From: Planktophila sp965267775
GTDB taxonomy: Bacteria; Actinomycetota; Actinomycetes; Nanopelagicales; Nanopelagicaceae
Direction of reading: 5' to 3'
Assembly (NCBI GenBank): GCA_965267775.1
Contig: OZ254140.1
Span: forward strand, 1,054,001 to 1,118,000
DNA length: 64,000 nt
Part shown: positions 1 through 8,780 of the stretch, piece by piece
Layout of the letters: every line of letters begins with the position of its first letter
Numbering within the stretch: the stretch's first letter is position 1
Program-made: the position numbers and the translations under genes
Notes under the pieces: generated by a model
Told to the model about the DNA's origin: nothing
The model's input: the letters and a program-made list of their open reading frames with translations, nothing else
Databases searched by the model: none

Positions 1-57
1 CAACAAATGTTGCGAGTACGGCTCTCTTCTTAATCATTGAAAAGGATAACAAAATAG

Positions 58-2334
58 TTAGCGACGACCGCGACCACCATTGCCACCGCTGCGATTGCCA
101 CGGTAACCGCGACCTCCGCCGCCACCTGATCCACCCTTACGAGGAGCGCGCTTTGGCGCTTCAACGATAGGTACAACGTATGGAATACCTGAAGGTTGCT
201 GTGCACCTGTAACGCGCATGAGTTCTTCGCTCGATGGCTTCACATAAACAGTTGAAGGATTAACGCCTGCACGTGTAGTGAGGCCCTTTACTGACTTCTG
301 CTGACGTGTGGTTGCAAGTGAGACCACAGTTCCTGATTCGCCAGCACGTGCTGTACGACCTGAACGGTGGAGGTAATCCTTGTGATCCTGTGCAGGATCA
401 ACATGTACTACCAATGAAATGCCATCAACGTGGATACCGCGCGCTGCAACGTCTGTTGCAACTAGTGCTGCATTCTCTGACTCCTTGAAGAGCGCCAATG
501 TGCGAGTACGTACAGCTTGAGACTTTCCACCGTGAAGTGCGCCAACTGGAACACCAGCATGTGCAAGCTTGTCAGCAAGACGATCAGCACCTCGCTGGGT
601 CTTTACGAAGAGAATTGTCTTTCCATTACGTGCTGCAATCTCAGCTGTGACCTCATCCTTTTCAGATGGATCCATCACAAGGAGGAAGTGCTCCATAGTT
701 GAAACTGATGCGCGGTCATTCTGCAATGAGTGAGTCTTTGGATTCTTGAGGTAGCGACGCACAAGTGCATCAACGCCACGATCGAGTGTTGCTGAGAAGA
801 GAAGACGCTGTCCACCCTGCTTAGCCTGATCGAGAATCTCCTGCACTACAGGCAAGAAGCCCATATCTGCCATCTGATCTGCTTCATCGAGAACTGTAAT
901 TTCAAGCTGATCCAACTGAACTTCGCCCTTATTGAGAAGGTCGATCAAGCGGCCAGGTGTTGCAACCAAGATTGCTGTTCCCTTGCGCATTGCAGTGATC
1001 TGCTTTGTGTAAGACATTCCACCAGCGATAACCACTGATGCATGTCCAACTGAACGAGCAAGTGGCAGAAGAACTTCATCAATCTGCTGAGCGAGCTCAC
1101 GAGTTGGTGTAAGAATCAGCGCCAATGGCTTATGTGGATTTGCGCGCTTCTCAGCAATATTTGAGAGAAGTGCAAGGCTAAATGCGAGAGTCTTTCCAGA
1201 ACCTGTCTGACCGCGGCCGAGGATGTCGTGGCCGGCAATTGCATCAGGAACTGTTGCTACCTGAATTGGGAATGGGCTCAAGATACCTTGTGCGCTCAAA
1301 GCATTATCCAACGCTGCTGGAATACCTAAATCGCGGAAGGTCTTTGCAACTGCATCGAGCGGTGTTGCATCAATGAGGTTTGCATCAGCCAAGTTTGGTG
1401 AGATGTATGAATCATCTGCACCGAAATCTTCAGCAACGTTACGACCGCGTCCCTGTGAGAATGAGTGTGGTTCGCTATTGCGACCAGTCGCTGTGCGACG
1501 ATCACGTGGAGGCTTAGAGAAGTCGCGAGCTGGCTTATCGAATGAACGTGCTGGCTTATCGAATGAACGTGCTGGACGCTCTGTGCGATCTGCCGGACGT
1601 GATGTGCGCTCTTGTTTGTCGAAAGTACGCGCTGGCTTTTCGAATGAATGTGCTGGACGCTCTGTGCGATCTGTAGGGCGTGATGTGCGCTCTGGCTTGT
1701 CGAATGTACGAGCTGGCTTATCGAATGAACGAGCAGGACGTTCTGTGCGATCTGCTGGGCGTGACGTGCGCTCTGGCTTATCGAATGAACGTGCTGGCTT
1801 ATCGAATGAACGTGCTGGTTTATCGAATGTTCGCTTTGGCTTATCGAATGAACGTGCTGGACGTTCTGTGCGCTCTGGTGAGCGACGCTCTGGACGTTCG
1901 TTGCGCTCTGCTACAAACTTTGCTGCGCGAGACTTTGGCTTTCCACCCTTTTCAAATACGCGCTCTGATGCGCTCTGGCGGGGGTTGCCCTTAGGTGCGC
2001 CTTCAACATCCTTCGACTTTGAGCCAATCTCCTTCTGGAAACGAGCTGCACGAAGCTTTGATCGATCTGAAAGACGCGCCTCTTTACGAGTTGCAGGTAC
2101 TGCATCACGATCTGAGTAGCGCACTGTTGTCGTTGGCTTAAATTCTCCCTTTGTACGAGGAGTTGCCTTTGAGGCTGTACGAGGTGTGGTTGTGTTCTTT
2201 GCGCGTGGAGCTGGAGCTGCTTTCTTAGCTGCCTTTGCTTCTACTGCACGACGTGGCTTGCCCTTCGAGGCTTCGCGACGTGCTTTTCCGGGCGCGGCTG
2301 TACGCTTTTGTAAAGTCATTTTTAAGTTTTCCAT
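58..2334 (-). CDS. DEAD-box RNA helicase with long repeat-rich basic N-terminus
   Basis: ATP-dependent RNA helicase, 758 aa. The core spans about residues 325-690: Walker A GQTGSGKT (375-382), PTREL, TPGRL, DEAD (483-486), SAT and the motif VI region HRSGRTARAG. Residues 1-300 are a low-complexity Lys/Arg/Pro/Ala extension; residues 160-275 are tandem repeats built on a 7-aa unit like SFDKPAR inside a 27-aa super-repeat. The C-terminus is a Gly/Arg-rich tail typical of RNA-binding helicases. This fits a DeaD/CsdA or RhlE-type enzyme for ribosome assembly or RNA turnover, acting in the cytoplasm. The start at MENLKM is the upstream-most ATG; MTLQKR, 5 codons later, is possible. A 5' leader of about 120 nt with inverted repeats suggests post-transcriptional control. 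A second helicase gene lies at 57504. Confidence 0.93.
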   Translation of the reverse strand: MENLKMTLQKRTAAPGKARREASKGKPRRAVEAKAAKKAAPAPRAKNTTTPRTASKATPRTKGEFKPTTTVRYSDRDAVPATRKEARLSDRSKLRAARFQKEIGSKSKDVEGAPKGNPRQSASERVFEKGGKPKSRAAKFVAERNERPERRSPERTERPARSFDKPKRTFDKPARSFDKPARSFDKPERTSRPADRTERPARSFDKPARTFDKPERTSRPTDRTERPAHSFEKPARTFDKQERTSRPADRTERPARSFDKPARSFDKPARDFSKPPRDRRTATGRNSEPHSFSQGRGRNVAEDFGADDSYISPNLADANLIDATPLDAVAKTFRDLGIPAALDNALSAQGILSPFPIQVATVPDAIAGHDILGRGQTGSGKTLAFSLALLSNIAEKRANPHKPLALILTPTRELAQQIDEVLLPLARSVGHASVVIAGGMSYTKQITAMRKGTAILVATPGRLIDLLNKGEVQLDQLEITVLDEADQMADMGFLPVVQEILDQAKQGGQRLLFSATLDRGVDALVRRYLKNPKTHSLQNDRASVSTMEHFLLVMDPSEKDEVTAEIAARNGKTILFVKTQRGADRLADKLAHAGVPVGALHGGKSQAVRTRTLALFKESENAALVATDVAARGIHVDGISLVVHVDPAQDHKDYLHRSGRTARAGESGTVVSLATTRQQKSVKGLTTRAGVNPSTVYVKPSSEELMRVTGAQQPSGIPYVVPIVEAPKRAPRKGGSGGGGGRGYRGNRSGGNGGRGRR
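1510..1857 (-). repeat. In-frame tandem repeats coding SFDKPAR units
   Basis: About 350 bp of degenerate direct repeats inside the helicase gene. The small unit is 21 bp (7 aa, pattern S-F-D-K-P-A-R/E-R). It sits in an 81-bp super-unit (27 aa) ending in T-S-R-P-A-D-R-T-E, seen about three times with substitutions such as T for A and Q for P. The repeats keep frame and keep a positive net charge. They also open long spurious reading frames on the opposite strand. Confidence 0.85.
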
Positions 2335-2693
2335 TTCGAGAGATCAAGCGCGTCTCGATTAGGAACTTCCCTCTGTGGGGCCGACCAAGGTGGAGATAAG
2401 ACTCGCAAGAAGAGCCTGAAGTAGGCTCATTGTTGATTGTTTTGTTACTTGTGTAACAGTGCCAAATTCTACCGTTAATTGGTTTATTTATGAAATCGAT
2501 GCGGATTACGCATATTTCACGCACCTTTTTCTGCTATCTCCTGGCTCACATTTCTACTACGACTCATCTGTGATGCAAGGAATACCTTGCAAAGTGCTAG
2601 CACTCGCACTTTCGCTACTTATCACTAGAGGCCGGTGAAAAGATTCACTTGCAAGGAAACAAATAAACAAGTGCATGGAGAGGCGCTAATAAA
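2335..2693. promoter_or_regulatory. 359-bp divergent intergenic region with several inverted repeats
   Basis: No gene is seen here. For the minus-strand helicase a possible -10 TAGAAT lies at 2466-2471. Near its predicted start of transcription is the inverted repeat TGTTAC-TTGT-GTAACA (2443-2458), and within the predicted leader the hairpin GAGCCT-gaagt-AGGCTC (2412-2428). For the plus-strand gene at 2694 there are the palindromes TGCAAGG-AATA-CCTTGCA (2574-2591) and AGTGCTAGCACT (2593-2604), and a GGAGAGG Shine-Dalgarno 10 nt before the ATG. The repeats are seen directly; promoter and operator roles are inferred. Confidence 0.5.
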
Positions 2694-3341
2694 ATGAAAA
2701 CAAGAAATGTTCTAGCAACAATCGCAGTAATTTCAATTGCATCTTTCGGCTTTGCCGGATCTGCATCAGCGGCAACAAAGTCAATCACTTGCTACAAGGG
2801 AACACAGAGCAAGGTAGTCAAGGCAGCTTCACCAAAGTGCCCAGCAGGATGGACAACTAAGAAGCCTGCAGCAACACCTACAAAGGCTGCGACAGCTGCT
2901 GCTCCAGTTGCAATCAATGCAACATATAAGGGCAAGATGTCAGCGCTTTGGTCTGAATCTAGTATCGATGCATCTGTTTCAGGTACATCTTCAGCAAATA
3001 ATGGTGGACTCTCAGATCTCGTTGGTGCTGGAAGCTACGCATCACAAGAAGGCGACAAGTGCATCACTCTCGCAGGTGAGGCAACTCTCAAGGGTGGATC
3101 AGACACACTCAAACTCGAATTCGTAACACCTAAGTCAACTGCTTGCGGTAAGGATGCAGATGGTCCTACATCAGTTGAGATCAATGGCCTTGCAAAGATC
3201 ACAGGCGGAACTGGCAAGTATGCAGGTGCAACAGGAACTCTCAAAGTAGATGGTTCATTCGCATCAAAGCATCCTGCAAATGGCGTCACTGAGAAAGTGG
3301 ATCTCACACTCACACTCTCAGGAAATATCGTTACAAAGTAA
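2694..3341 (+). CDS. Exported protein with CPAGW-type N-terminal motif
   Basis: 215 aa. The Sec signal peptide (residues 1-27) ends in SASA-A. After it comes a short two-cysteine stretch, ITCYKG...PKCPAGW, an arrangement I associate with small exported proteins of planktonic Actinobacteria, then an Ala/Thr/Pro linker (about 55-75) and a Ser/Thr/Gly-rich probable beta domain with two more cysteines. I do not recognise a catalytic domain; a structural or binding role at the cell surface is only inferred. A GGAGAGG site 10 nt upstream supports the start. It is the first of three tandem exported-protein genes spaced about 30 nt apart, so probably one transcript. Confidence 0.8.
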   Translation: MKTRNVLATIAVISIASFGFAGSASAATKSITCYKGTQSKVVKAASPKCPAGWTTKKPAATPTKAATAAAPVAINATYKGKMSALWSESSIDASVSGTSSANNGGLSDLVGAGSYASQEGDKCITLAGEATLKGGSDTLKLEFVTPKSTACGKDADGPTSVEINGLAKITGGTGKYAGATGTLKVDGSFASKHPANGVTEKVDLTLTLSGNIVTK

Positions 3342-3374
3342 TCGCACGAAACCCCAAAGTTAAAGGAGCAGGAA

Positions 3375-4289
3375 ATGCGCAAAATTATCGCAACCGCAGT
3401 CATTGCGGCGTTTGGTATTGCTGGTATCGCACCAGCAGTAGCAGCGGATGCAGCAACAATTACCCTTACAGGTGGATCAAAGGCTGTAGTAAATGTTCTT
3501 CCAGATACTCTCGTAGCAACAACTAACTCAGCAGGAACAGTTGCATACATTGCCGATGGCAAGTCAATCGCAGGTTGTGACAAGGTAGCGACAACAACTG
3601 TCACACCTTTCGTAGCGAAGTGCACATGGCTTCCAACTGTGGCCTCAAAGGTCGTTCTTACAGCTGTATTTACACCAGCTGATACAACTGTGGCAGCAGT
3701 AACTTCAGCAGCGGTAACAGCAGCGGTTGGATCACCAACTCAAGGCGTTGTCTCACCAATCAGCATCTATGCAGATACTGTCCTCGCATCAGGCTCAACT
3801 GGAGTCCTCGCCCCTCGCTTCTCAGCGTGCGCCGTTCAATCTGAATACCTTTTGGGTCAGAAGATTGTCTTCCGCGTCTATGCAAATAATGCAGACCTTG
3901 GCGGAGCGGTGATGGATAACACCAATACAGCAAAGGCTTACATCGAAATCGCAGGCGTGAAGGATCCAATCCAGCTTGCATATGGAAACCACTCAGGAAT
4001 CTCATTCTGGACAGGCGTTCTTACAACAGGAACAGCAGCTGGCCAGTACTCAACTCTTGGTGTTATCAACTACAAGGTAACAATGGTTTCAAAGGACATT
4101 ACAACAGCAAAGGTGCTCGCAACTAAGCGCGTAGCAGTAACTGTTGATGGCAAGACTGAATGGAAGTGGGAGAGCTACTACAAGAATAAGAAGCTCACAT
4201 GGCCAATCATCGGTGCAACAGGAACTCTCGTTCCAAACTGGACAGCAACATCACTGTTGACTCTCTACGCAGCACCTGCAGCTAAGTAA
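3375..4289 (+). CDS. Exported Ala/Thr/Val-rich protein of unknown function
   Basis: 304 aa with a clear signal peptide (about residues 1-24, ending PAVAA-DAA). The mature part is rich in Ala, Thr and Val and has the spacing of beta-sandwich (Ig-like) modules; only three or four cysteines are present. No enzyme motif is visible. The Shine-Dalgarno AAAGGAG stands 7 nt before the ATG. It lies 33 nt after the preceding exported-protein gene and about 37 nt before the next, so all three may be co-expressed cell-envelope or secreted proteins. Confidence 0.8.
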   Translation: MRKIIATAVIAAFGIAGIAPAVAADAATITLTGGSKAVVNVLPDTLVATTNSAGTVAYIADGKSIAGCDKVATTTVTPFVAKCTWLPTVASKVVLTAVFTPADTTVAAVTSAAVTAAVGSPTQGVVSPISIYADTVLASGSTGVLAPRFSACAVQSEYLLGQKIVFRVYANNADLGGAVMDNTNTAKAYIEIAGVKDPIQLAYGNHSGISFWTGVLTTGTAAGQYSTLGVINYKVTMVSKDITTAKVLATKRVAVTVDGKTEWKWESYYKNKKLTWPIIGATGTLVPNWTATSLLTLYAAPAAK

Positions 4290-4326
4290 ATAACTTAACT
4301 GTTTCAATAATTCGGAGGGATTGAAA

Positions 4327-5982
4327 ATGAAGGTTACAAAGAAGGTAGCGCTGCGGGTCGCAGTAGCAGCGCTACTCCCGCTGGGGCTAATAACTCCAGC
4401 CGGCGCAGCAGATTCAACAGATGTAGTTCTCTATGCACCTGCCGATCTCAAGGGCGTCCCCGCTCTTCCATTTACCGGTGAGACCATTAAGTTCACCGAT
4501 CCAATTAGCGGAGTTGGCCCTCTCTCGATTTCAGCGATGCAAGGTCCATCCGGAACAGCGATGACAATCTCTGCAACTGGTCTTAAGCCAAGTACAGAAA
4601 TTTCACTCACCTGGTCAACTGCAAAAGGCGCATGGAAGGCACAGCTCCTACCTAACTCAGTTAACTACACCGGTTATCAGTGGGATAAGTTCAGCGTCAT
4701 CCTCGCTAAGGTCACAACCGATGCAACAGGAAGCTTCAAGCTCGATACAAAGATGCCTGAAGATTTCGGCGGTCCACACGATATCTATGCAGTTCTCGAT
4801 GGCGTAGCAATCGCCAAGGGTGGCGTTCAGATGACACCTTCAGTTTCAATTACACCTAAGAGTGGCCCAATTGGTACTCCTGTGACAATCACTTACAAGG
4901 GCATGGGTCCAAATCTCTACACAGCTGGTATCTCTGTTCTCTGGGATAGCAACTTTGCGGGCGAGGCTCAATCTATCTGGACCCGTGGAAGTTCAACATT
5001 TAATATCTACGCATCTGGATCAGTAGGAAAGCATGTGGTCTGCGCAATGGATGGCATTGGTGTTCAGTATATGAATATCAACCAATCCCCCGTTCCTTAC
5101 GCAGGTGGCGATTGCTCAACCTTTACAGTCACCAAGGACAACGGCCCAAAGACCGCCTTTGTTACTTATCCTCAAGATGTCACACCTACTACAACTCAAC
5201 GTACCCTCATGAACGAGCAGTTAGATCCGGCTTCAAAGGCAGCCATGAAGGTTTCAAAGAGTGAAGGTATCGTCGGCGAAAAGATCAATGTCAACGTTTC
5301 TGGGCTCGCAGCAAAGACTGAGTATGCAATTACTTGGGCAAACGTTGTTGGCTCACGCGTGAACTGCACAACCGGCACATGCTGGGTCTACAGTGGCGAG
5401 AAGATTGCAACAGTTACATCAGATGACAACGGTTCAGTAGTTACCGATGTTGCTATCCCAGATCACCTCGGTGGATTCCACGCTCTTCAAATCAAAAAGG
5501 GTGACCTTGCACAAGCTCAGCAAAGTATCTTTGTTAAGCAGAGCATCTTCATCAATAAAGATAAGAAGGGTGTTTCAGTTGCAGGTATCGCTCAGGCCTT
5601 CAATTCAAAGGCACCAGAACCTCGCAATGCATCAGGCACTCCTACTTTGAAATTTAAAGCTGGAGAAGAGATTACAGTTGCCATGAAGGGCGTCGGCTGG
5701 ACACAGCTCGATAACACAATGGCGCTTACTTATGACAACAACTATGTTGGTTATGGATGTGGCTTCAATTCAGATGGTTATATGGTGATTCACCTTCGTG
5801 CGACAGGTGCTCCAGGAACACACATCATCGATCTTCACCCATTGATGTACACAAACCAACCATCCTTTGCTAATACTCAATTCGGAATGCTCCCTGTGCT
5901 CTCATACAACACAGATTTCTTTGGATTAGCTCTTGGATATAAGCAGCCTGCAGTTCACTTCGAAATTCAGATTGTGAAGTAA
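4327..5982 (+). CDS. Large exported protein with repeated Ig-like modules
   Basis: 551 aa from the ATG at 4327, chosen because GGAGGG (4314-4319) stands 7 nt upstream; a TTG two codons earlier is in frame but worse placed. The signal peptide has a hydrophobic core and ends TPAGAA. At least two related modules follow, one opening SITPKSGPIGTPVTITYKG and another KVSKSEGIVGEKINVNVSG; the spacing recalls IPT/TIG or Ig-like folds. No transmembrane or LPxTG anchor is seen at the C-terminus, so it may be released or held by partners. Function is not recognised. The gene ends just before the convergent hairpin at 6009. Confidence 0.8.
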   Translation: MKVTKKVALRVAVAALLPLGLITPAGAADSTDVVLYAPADLKGVPALPFTGETIKFTDPISGVGPLSISAMQGPSGTAMTISATGLKPSTEISLTWSTAKGAWKAQLLPNSVNYTGYQWDKFSVILAKVTTDATGSFKLDTKMPEDFGGPHDIYAVLDGVAIAKGGVQMTPSVSITPKSGPIGTPVTITYKGMGPNLYTAGISVLWDSNFAGEAQSIWTRGSSTFNIYASGSVGKHVVCAMDGIGVQYMNINQSPVPYAGGDCSTFTVTKDNGPKTAFVTYPQDVTPTTTQRTLMNEQLDPASKAAMKVSKSEGIVGEKINVNVSGLAAKTEYAITWANVVGSRVNCTTGTCWVYSGEKIATVTSDDNGSVVTDVAIPDHLGGFHALQIKKGDLAQAQQSIFVKQSIFINKDKKGVSVAGIAQAFNSKAPEPRNASGTPTLKFKAGEEITVAMKGVGWTQLDNTMALTYDNNYVGYGCGFNSDGYMVIHLRATGAPGTHIIDLHPLMYTNQPSFANTQFGMLPVLSYNTDFFGLALGYKQPAVHFEIQIVK

Positions 5983-6008
5983 CGGCAAGCGCACTCTCCG
6001 CAGTAAGG

Positions 6009-6052
6009 CTAAAGCCTCATCGCTCGTTAATCTTCGAGTGGTGAGGCTTTAG
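6009..6052. terminator. Long hairpin between convergent genes
   Basis: A perfect 11-bp inverted repeat, CTAAAGCCTCA (6009-6019) and TGAGGCTTTAG (6042-6052), continues inward with G-T wobbles through CTCG/CGAG to an 8-nt loop, giving about 18 bp. It lies between the stop of the exported protein at 5982 and the MMPL gene, and includes the MMPL stop codon. No U-run follows on either strand. A bidirectional transcription end is likely. Confidence 0.65.
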
Positions 6053-8168
6053 TCATTGCCGCCTTTGCAACTCCTGCGGGCAGCCACCAATTCCACTTGC
6101 CTAAAATCGTCATCACACTTGGTAGTAGTAGTGTGCGAACAATCGTTGCATCGATCAAAATTCCCAAGGCGAGACCAACGCCCAGCTCCTGCAGACCAGC
6201 GATATGGCCATTGGCTAAACCGCCGAGCGCTCCAACCAAGATAATTGCAGCGGCTGTAACAACGCCGCCGGTATGTGCCAAACCCTCCTTAATCGCCTCG
6301 GTGGTCGACTCCCCTTTATCCCGGGCCTCACGCATACGGGAGACGATAAAGACTTCATAATCCATTGAGAGTCCAAAGAGAACGGCGAAGAGGAAGACAG
6401 GTACCCAGCCTTCAATCTGAGTGACGTGATATGTCCCCAATATCGGCGATAGGAAACCAAATCTAAAGACCGCGACCAATAAACCGTAGGTAGCGGCGAG
6501 AGAGATGAGATCGAGCGCAACTGCGATCAGTGGCAGAATCAACGATCTAAATGAGCGGATGAGTAGGAAGTAAGCGATTGCAAGGGCAGCGACAAATATA
6601 AATGGAAAGGTTCCATAAACAACATTGAGAAAGTCCACGCCTTGCGCCGCTGCTCCCCCAACATAGATTGTTGCCTTCTTTGAGAGCTCAGATTCAGGGA
6701 TGTATCTCTCTCGCAATCGCTTTATAAATGCTTTCGACTCTTCAGAACCAAATTCATGAATACCCATGATAAAGATACGTTGATAGCGTCCAGTTGGGTC
6801 TACATACTGCGGAGTGCTATCTGCCTGTCCGCCCAGAACTTCATCATCGATGATGATGCTTAAACCTAGCTTTGTTCTTAGTTTTACATTTTCGGGAAGT
6901 AGCGCCTGATCTGGTTTTCCATAATCAATAACCACTACAGTTGGCGTGACTATTCCCGGCCCGACATGATCGACAACAAAATTAAGTCCTTGCGATGATT
7001 CGATTCCGGATGGAATCGCGCGCAGCGAGGTAGGAGTGAGCTCGAGCCATGCAATAGAGCTTGCTGCAATTAATAAAACAAGTACGCCACTTACTAAGAC
7101 TTGCCATGGACGCTTTATTACAATCGTTGCAATCTTTGCCCAAAGCCCTTGCATCTCATCGCTTCGATTAAATGCTCCCATGATCAAGCGTGGGCGCACT
7201 CCTGCCGCACCTAGGTAATGCAACATCACCGGCTGCAAGGTAATTGCCGCGAGAACGGAGACGACCGGAACGACTAATCCTGCTGCGCCAAGTGAGCGGA
7301 TAAATGGGATAGGTACGAGAAATAGAGTTGTGAGGCCAATAGATGCGGTAAGTCCTGAGAGAAGAACTGTTCGCCCAGCAGTCGCCATTGTGCGGACAAT
7401 TGCACCCTCACGGTCGAGAGGGTTGACCTTAATTTCAGAGATAAATCGGTGAGTCACCAGAATTGAGTAATCGATTGCTAAACCAAGCCCGATGAGCTCT
7501 ACAACATTAGGAATATAGAGAACCATCAGCACATGATCGGCAAGAATATAGACGGTTGATATTGCTGCTGCGATTGTTGCGCCCGCAGTAATAAAAGGTA
7601 TGACAACTGATCGCGAGAGTCCGAAGATCATAATCAGAATTAAGATGGCGATAGCGATTGCGAGAACACCACCGCCCCTTAGGTCGGAGCTCAAAATTGG
7701 TTCAAAGTCACCCTGAATTGCAGGTGGCCCTGTCACCATCGCACCAGAAAGTCCCTGCTCTTTGAGGGCAACTCTCAACTGCTCTGTTAATTGTGCAGCA
7801 TCTTTAAGGTTGAGTGAGGTTCCAATTCCAGAGTAAAGAATTCCATCGAGAACTTTGCTCTGGATGACTTTTCCGGTTGGTATTGCTCGTGACGCGGCTT
7901 CTACCTTGGCTTTATAAAGGTTGATCTCATCGGTGGTTGCATGGTTAAAGTAGTAGACAACGGTAAAAGTACCTTCCGAGTTCTCACCGAAGTTCTTAAC
8001 GGTGATCTCTTCTGCCTTCGTTGAATCAGATCCTGGAACTGCCAGCGATGTTGAGAGCTTTGCATTAACACCAAGGGAGGCAAATACCCCGAAAACCCCT
8101 ACCGCTATCCAAGTCGCAATCACTACGAGGCGAAATCGTATGACCTGGCGGGTAAAGGTTTGGAGCAT
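6027..8168 (-). CDS. MMPL-family RND transporter
   Basis: 713 aa, the usual size of short actinobacterial MmpL-like proteins. The first membrane helix is at residues 12-34, followed by a roughly 150-residue extracytoplasmic loop and a five-to-six helix bundle (about 165-330). A second helix (about 355-375), second external loop and second bundle (about 515-690) follow: the duplicated RND architecture, with the expected GLAIDYSIL and GLSMDYEVF motifs whose Asp-Tyr pairs take part in proton relay. It probably exports lipids or other hydrophobic compounds to the envelope; substrate unknown. It starts 3 nt after the stop of the TRIC-like gene, so the two share a transcript. Confidence 0.92.
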   Translation of the reverse strand: MLQTFTRQVIRFRLVVIATWIAVGVFGVFASLGVNAKLSTSLAVPGSDSTKAEEITVKNFGENSEGTFTVVYYFNHATTDEINLYKAKVEAASRAIPTGKVIQSKVLDGILYSGIGTSLNLKDAAQLTEQLRVALKEQGLSGAMVTGPPAIQGDFEPILSSDLRGGGVLAIAIAILILIMIFGLSRSVVIPFITAGATIAAAISTVYILADHVLMVLYIPNVVELIGLGLAIDYSILVTHRFISEIKVNPLDREGAIVRTMATAGRTVLLSGLTASIGLTTLFLVPIPFIRSLGAAGLVVPVVSVLAAITLQPVMLHYLGAAGVRPRLIMGAFNRSDEMQGLWAKIATIVIKRPWQVLVSGVLVLLIAASSIAWLELTPTSLRAIPSGIESSQGLNFVVDHVGPGIVTPTVVVIDYGKPDQALLPENVKLRTKLGLSIIIDDEVLGGQADSTPQYVDPTGRYQRIFIMGIHEFGSEESKAFIKRLRERYIPESELSKKATIYVGGAAAQGVDFLNVVYGTFPFIFVAALAIAYFLLIRSFRSLILPLIAVALDLISLAATYGLLVAVFRFGFLSPILGTYHVTQIEGWVPVFLFAVLFGLSMDYEVFIVSRMREARDKGESTTEAIKEGLAHTGGVVTAAAIILVGALGGLANGHIAGLQELGVGLALGILIDATIVRTLLLPSVMTILGKWNWWLPAGVAKAAMTKASPLED

Positions 8169-8171
8169 CGT

Positions 8172-8771
8172 TTACTTCTTAAATTTGGGCAGGTGAAGAT
8201 CGAATTGAATAGAGATGACTCGCGTAGCGACTACAACCAAGCCACCAGCGATAACAGCAACGGATTGCGAAGCATCGATAGCGTGAAGCGCGACAAATGT
8301 TGATGCTCCCATCAACGCTGAAGTGCCGATTGTTTCGCGGTGGAGAAGAACTGGCTCCACTTGGCAGAGAACATCTCGAAGAAGCCCACCTGTCACTGCA
8401 GTAATGACACCCAGGATGATGCATGAGTACCAAGGGATATTTATTTCAAAAGCGAGCTGTGTTCCAGAAAGTGTCGCGGTAGCCAAGGCGAAGGTGTCGA
8501 GGATAAGCAATAACTTTCCGACATGAGTAACTCGTCTAAATGTGAGAGTAATGATTACCGCAGCAAGTACCGATGCAATGATCCATGGATCCGTAATCCA
8601 GACTGGAAGGATTCCAAGGAAGACATTTCGAAGCGTTCCACCTGAAATCGATGCGATTGTGGCGATAAAGGTGATCCCACCGTAATCGAGCCCACGATCG
8701 GCAGCAATGCGCGCTCCTACTAATGCGAATACAAATGTAGAGAGTAGGTCGAGCACATGAAGCAAAGTCAT
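8172..8771 (-). CDS. TRIC-like (UPF0126) membrane channel family protein
   Basis: 199 aa, almost entirely membrane-embedded, with two related halves each containing a Gly-rich helix (GGITFIATIASISGGTLRNV and GVITAVTGGLLRDVL) typical of the UPF0126/trimeric intracellular cation channel fold. It probably forms a monovalent cation or small-solute channel in the cytoplasmic membrane; prokaryotic physiology is poorly defined. TAAACT ends 6 nt before the ATG with no Shine-Dalgarno, suggesting a leaderless start. The MMPL transporter gene follows 3 nt downstream. Confidence 0.85.
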   Translation of the reverse strand: MTLLHVLDLLSTFVFALVGARIAADRGLDYGGITFIATIASISGGTLRNVFLGILPVWITDPWIIASVLAAVIITLTFRRVTHVGKLLLILDTFALATATLSGTQLAFEINIPWYSCIILGVITAVTGGLLRDVLCQVEPVLLHRETIGTSALMGASTFVALHAIDASQSVAVIAGGLVVVATRVISIQFDLHLPKFKK

Positions 8772-8780
8772 AGAGAGAGT

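Noticed and set aside
1510..1857. CRISPR array
   Set aside because: The repeats are directly adjacent, in frame and coding, with no unique spacers of constant length.
1373..2119. 248-codon open frame on the plus strand
   Set aside because: It lies wholly antisense to the repeat region of the helicase; the repeats avoid stops in this frame and the product is a repeat of NERAGRS-like units without any start signal.
2593..2604. CIRCE-like half sites (AGTGCTA and TAGCACTC) upstream of 2694
   Set aside because: The CIRCE element needs TTAGCACTC, 9 nt and GAGTGCTAA. Here the halves overlap in the opposite order, so it is only a palindrome of similar sequence.
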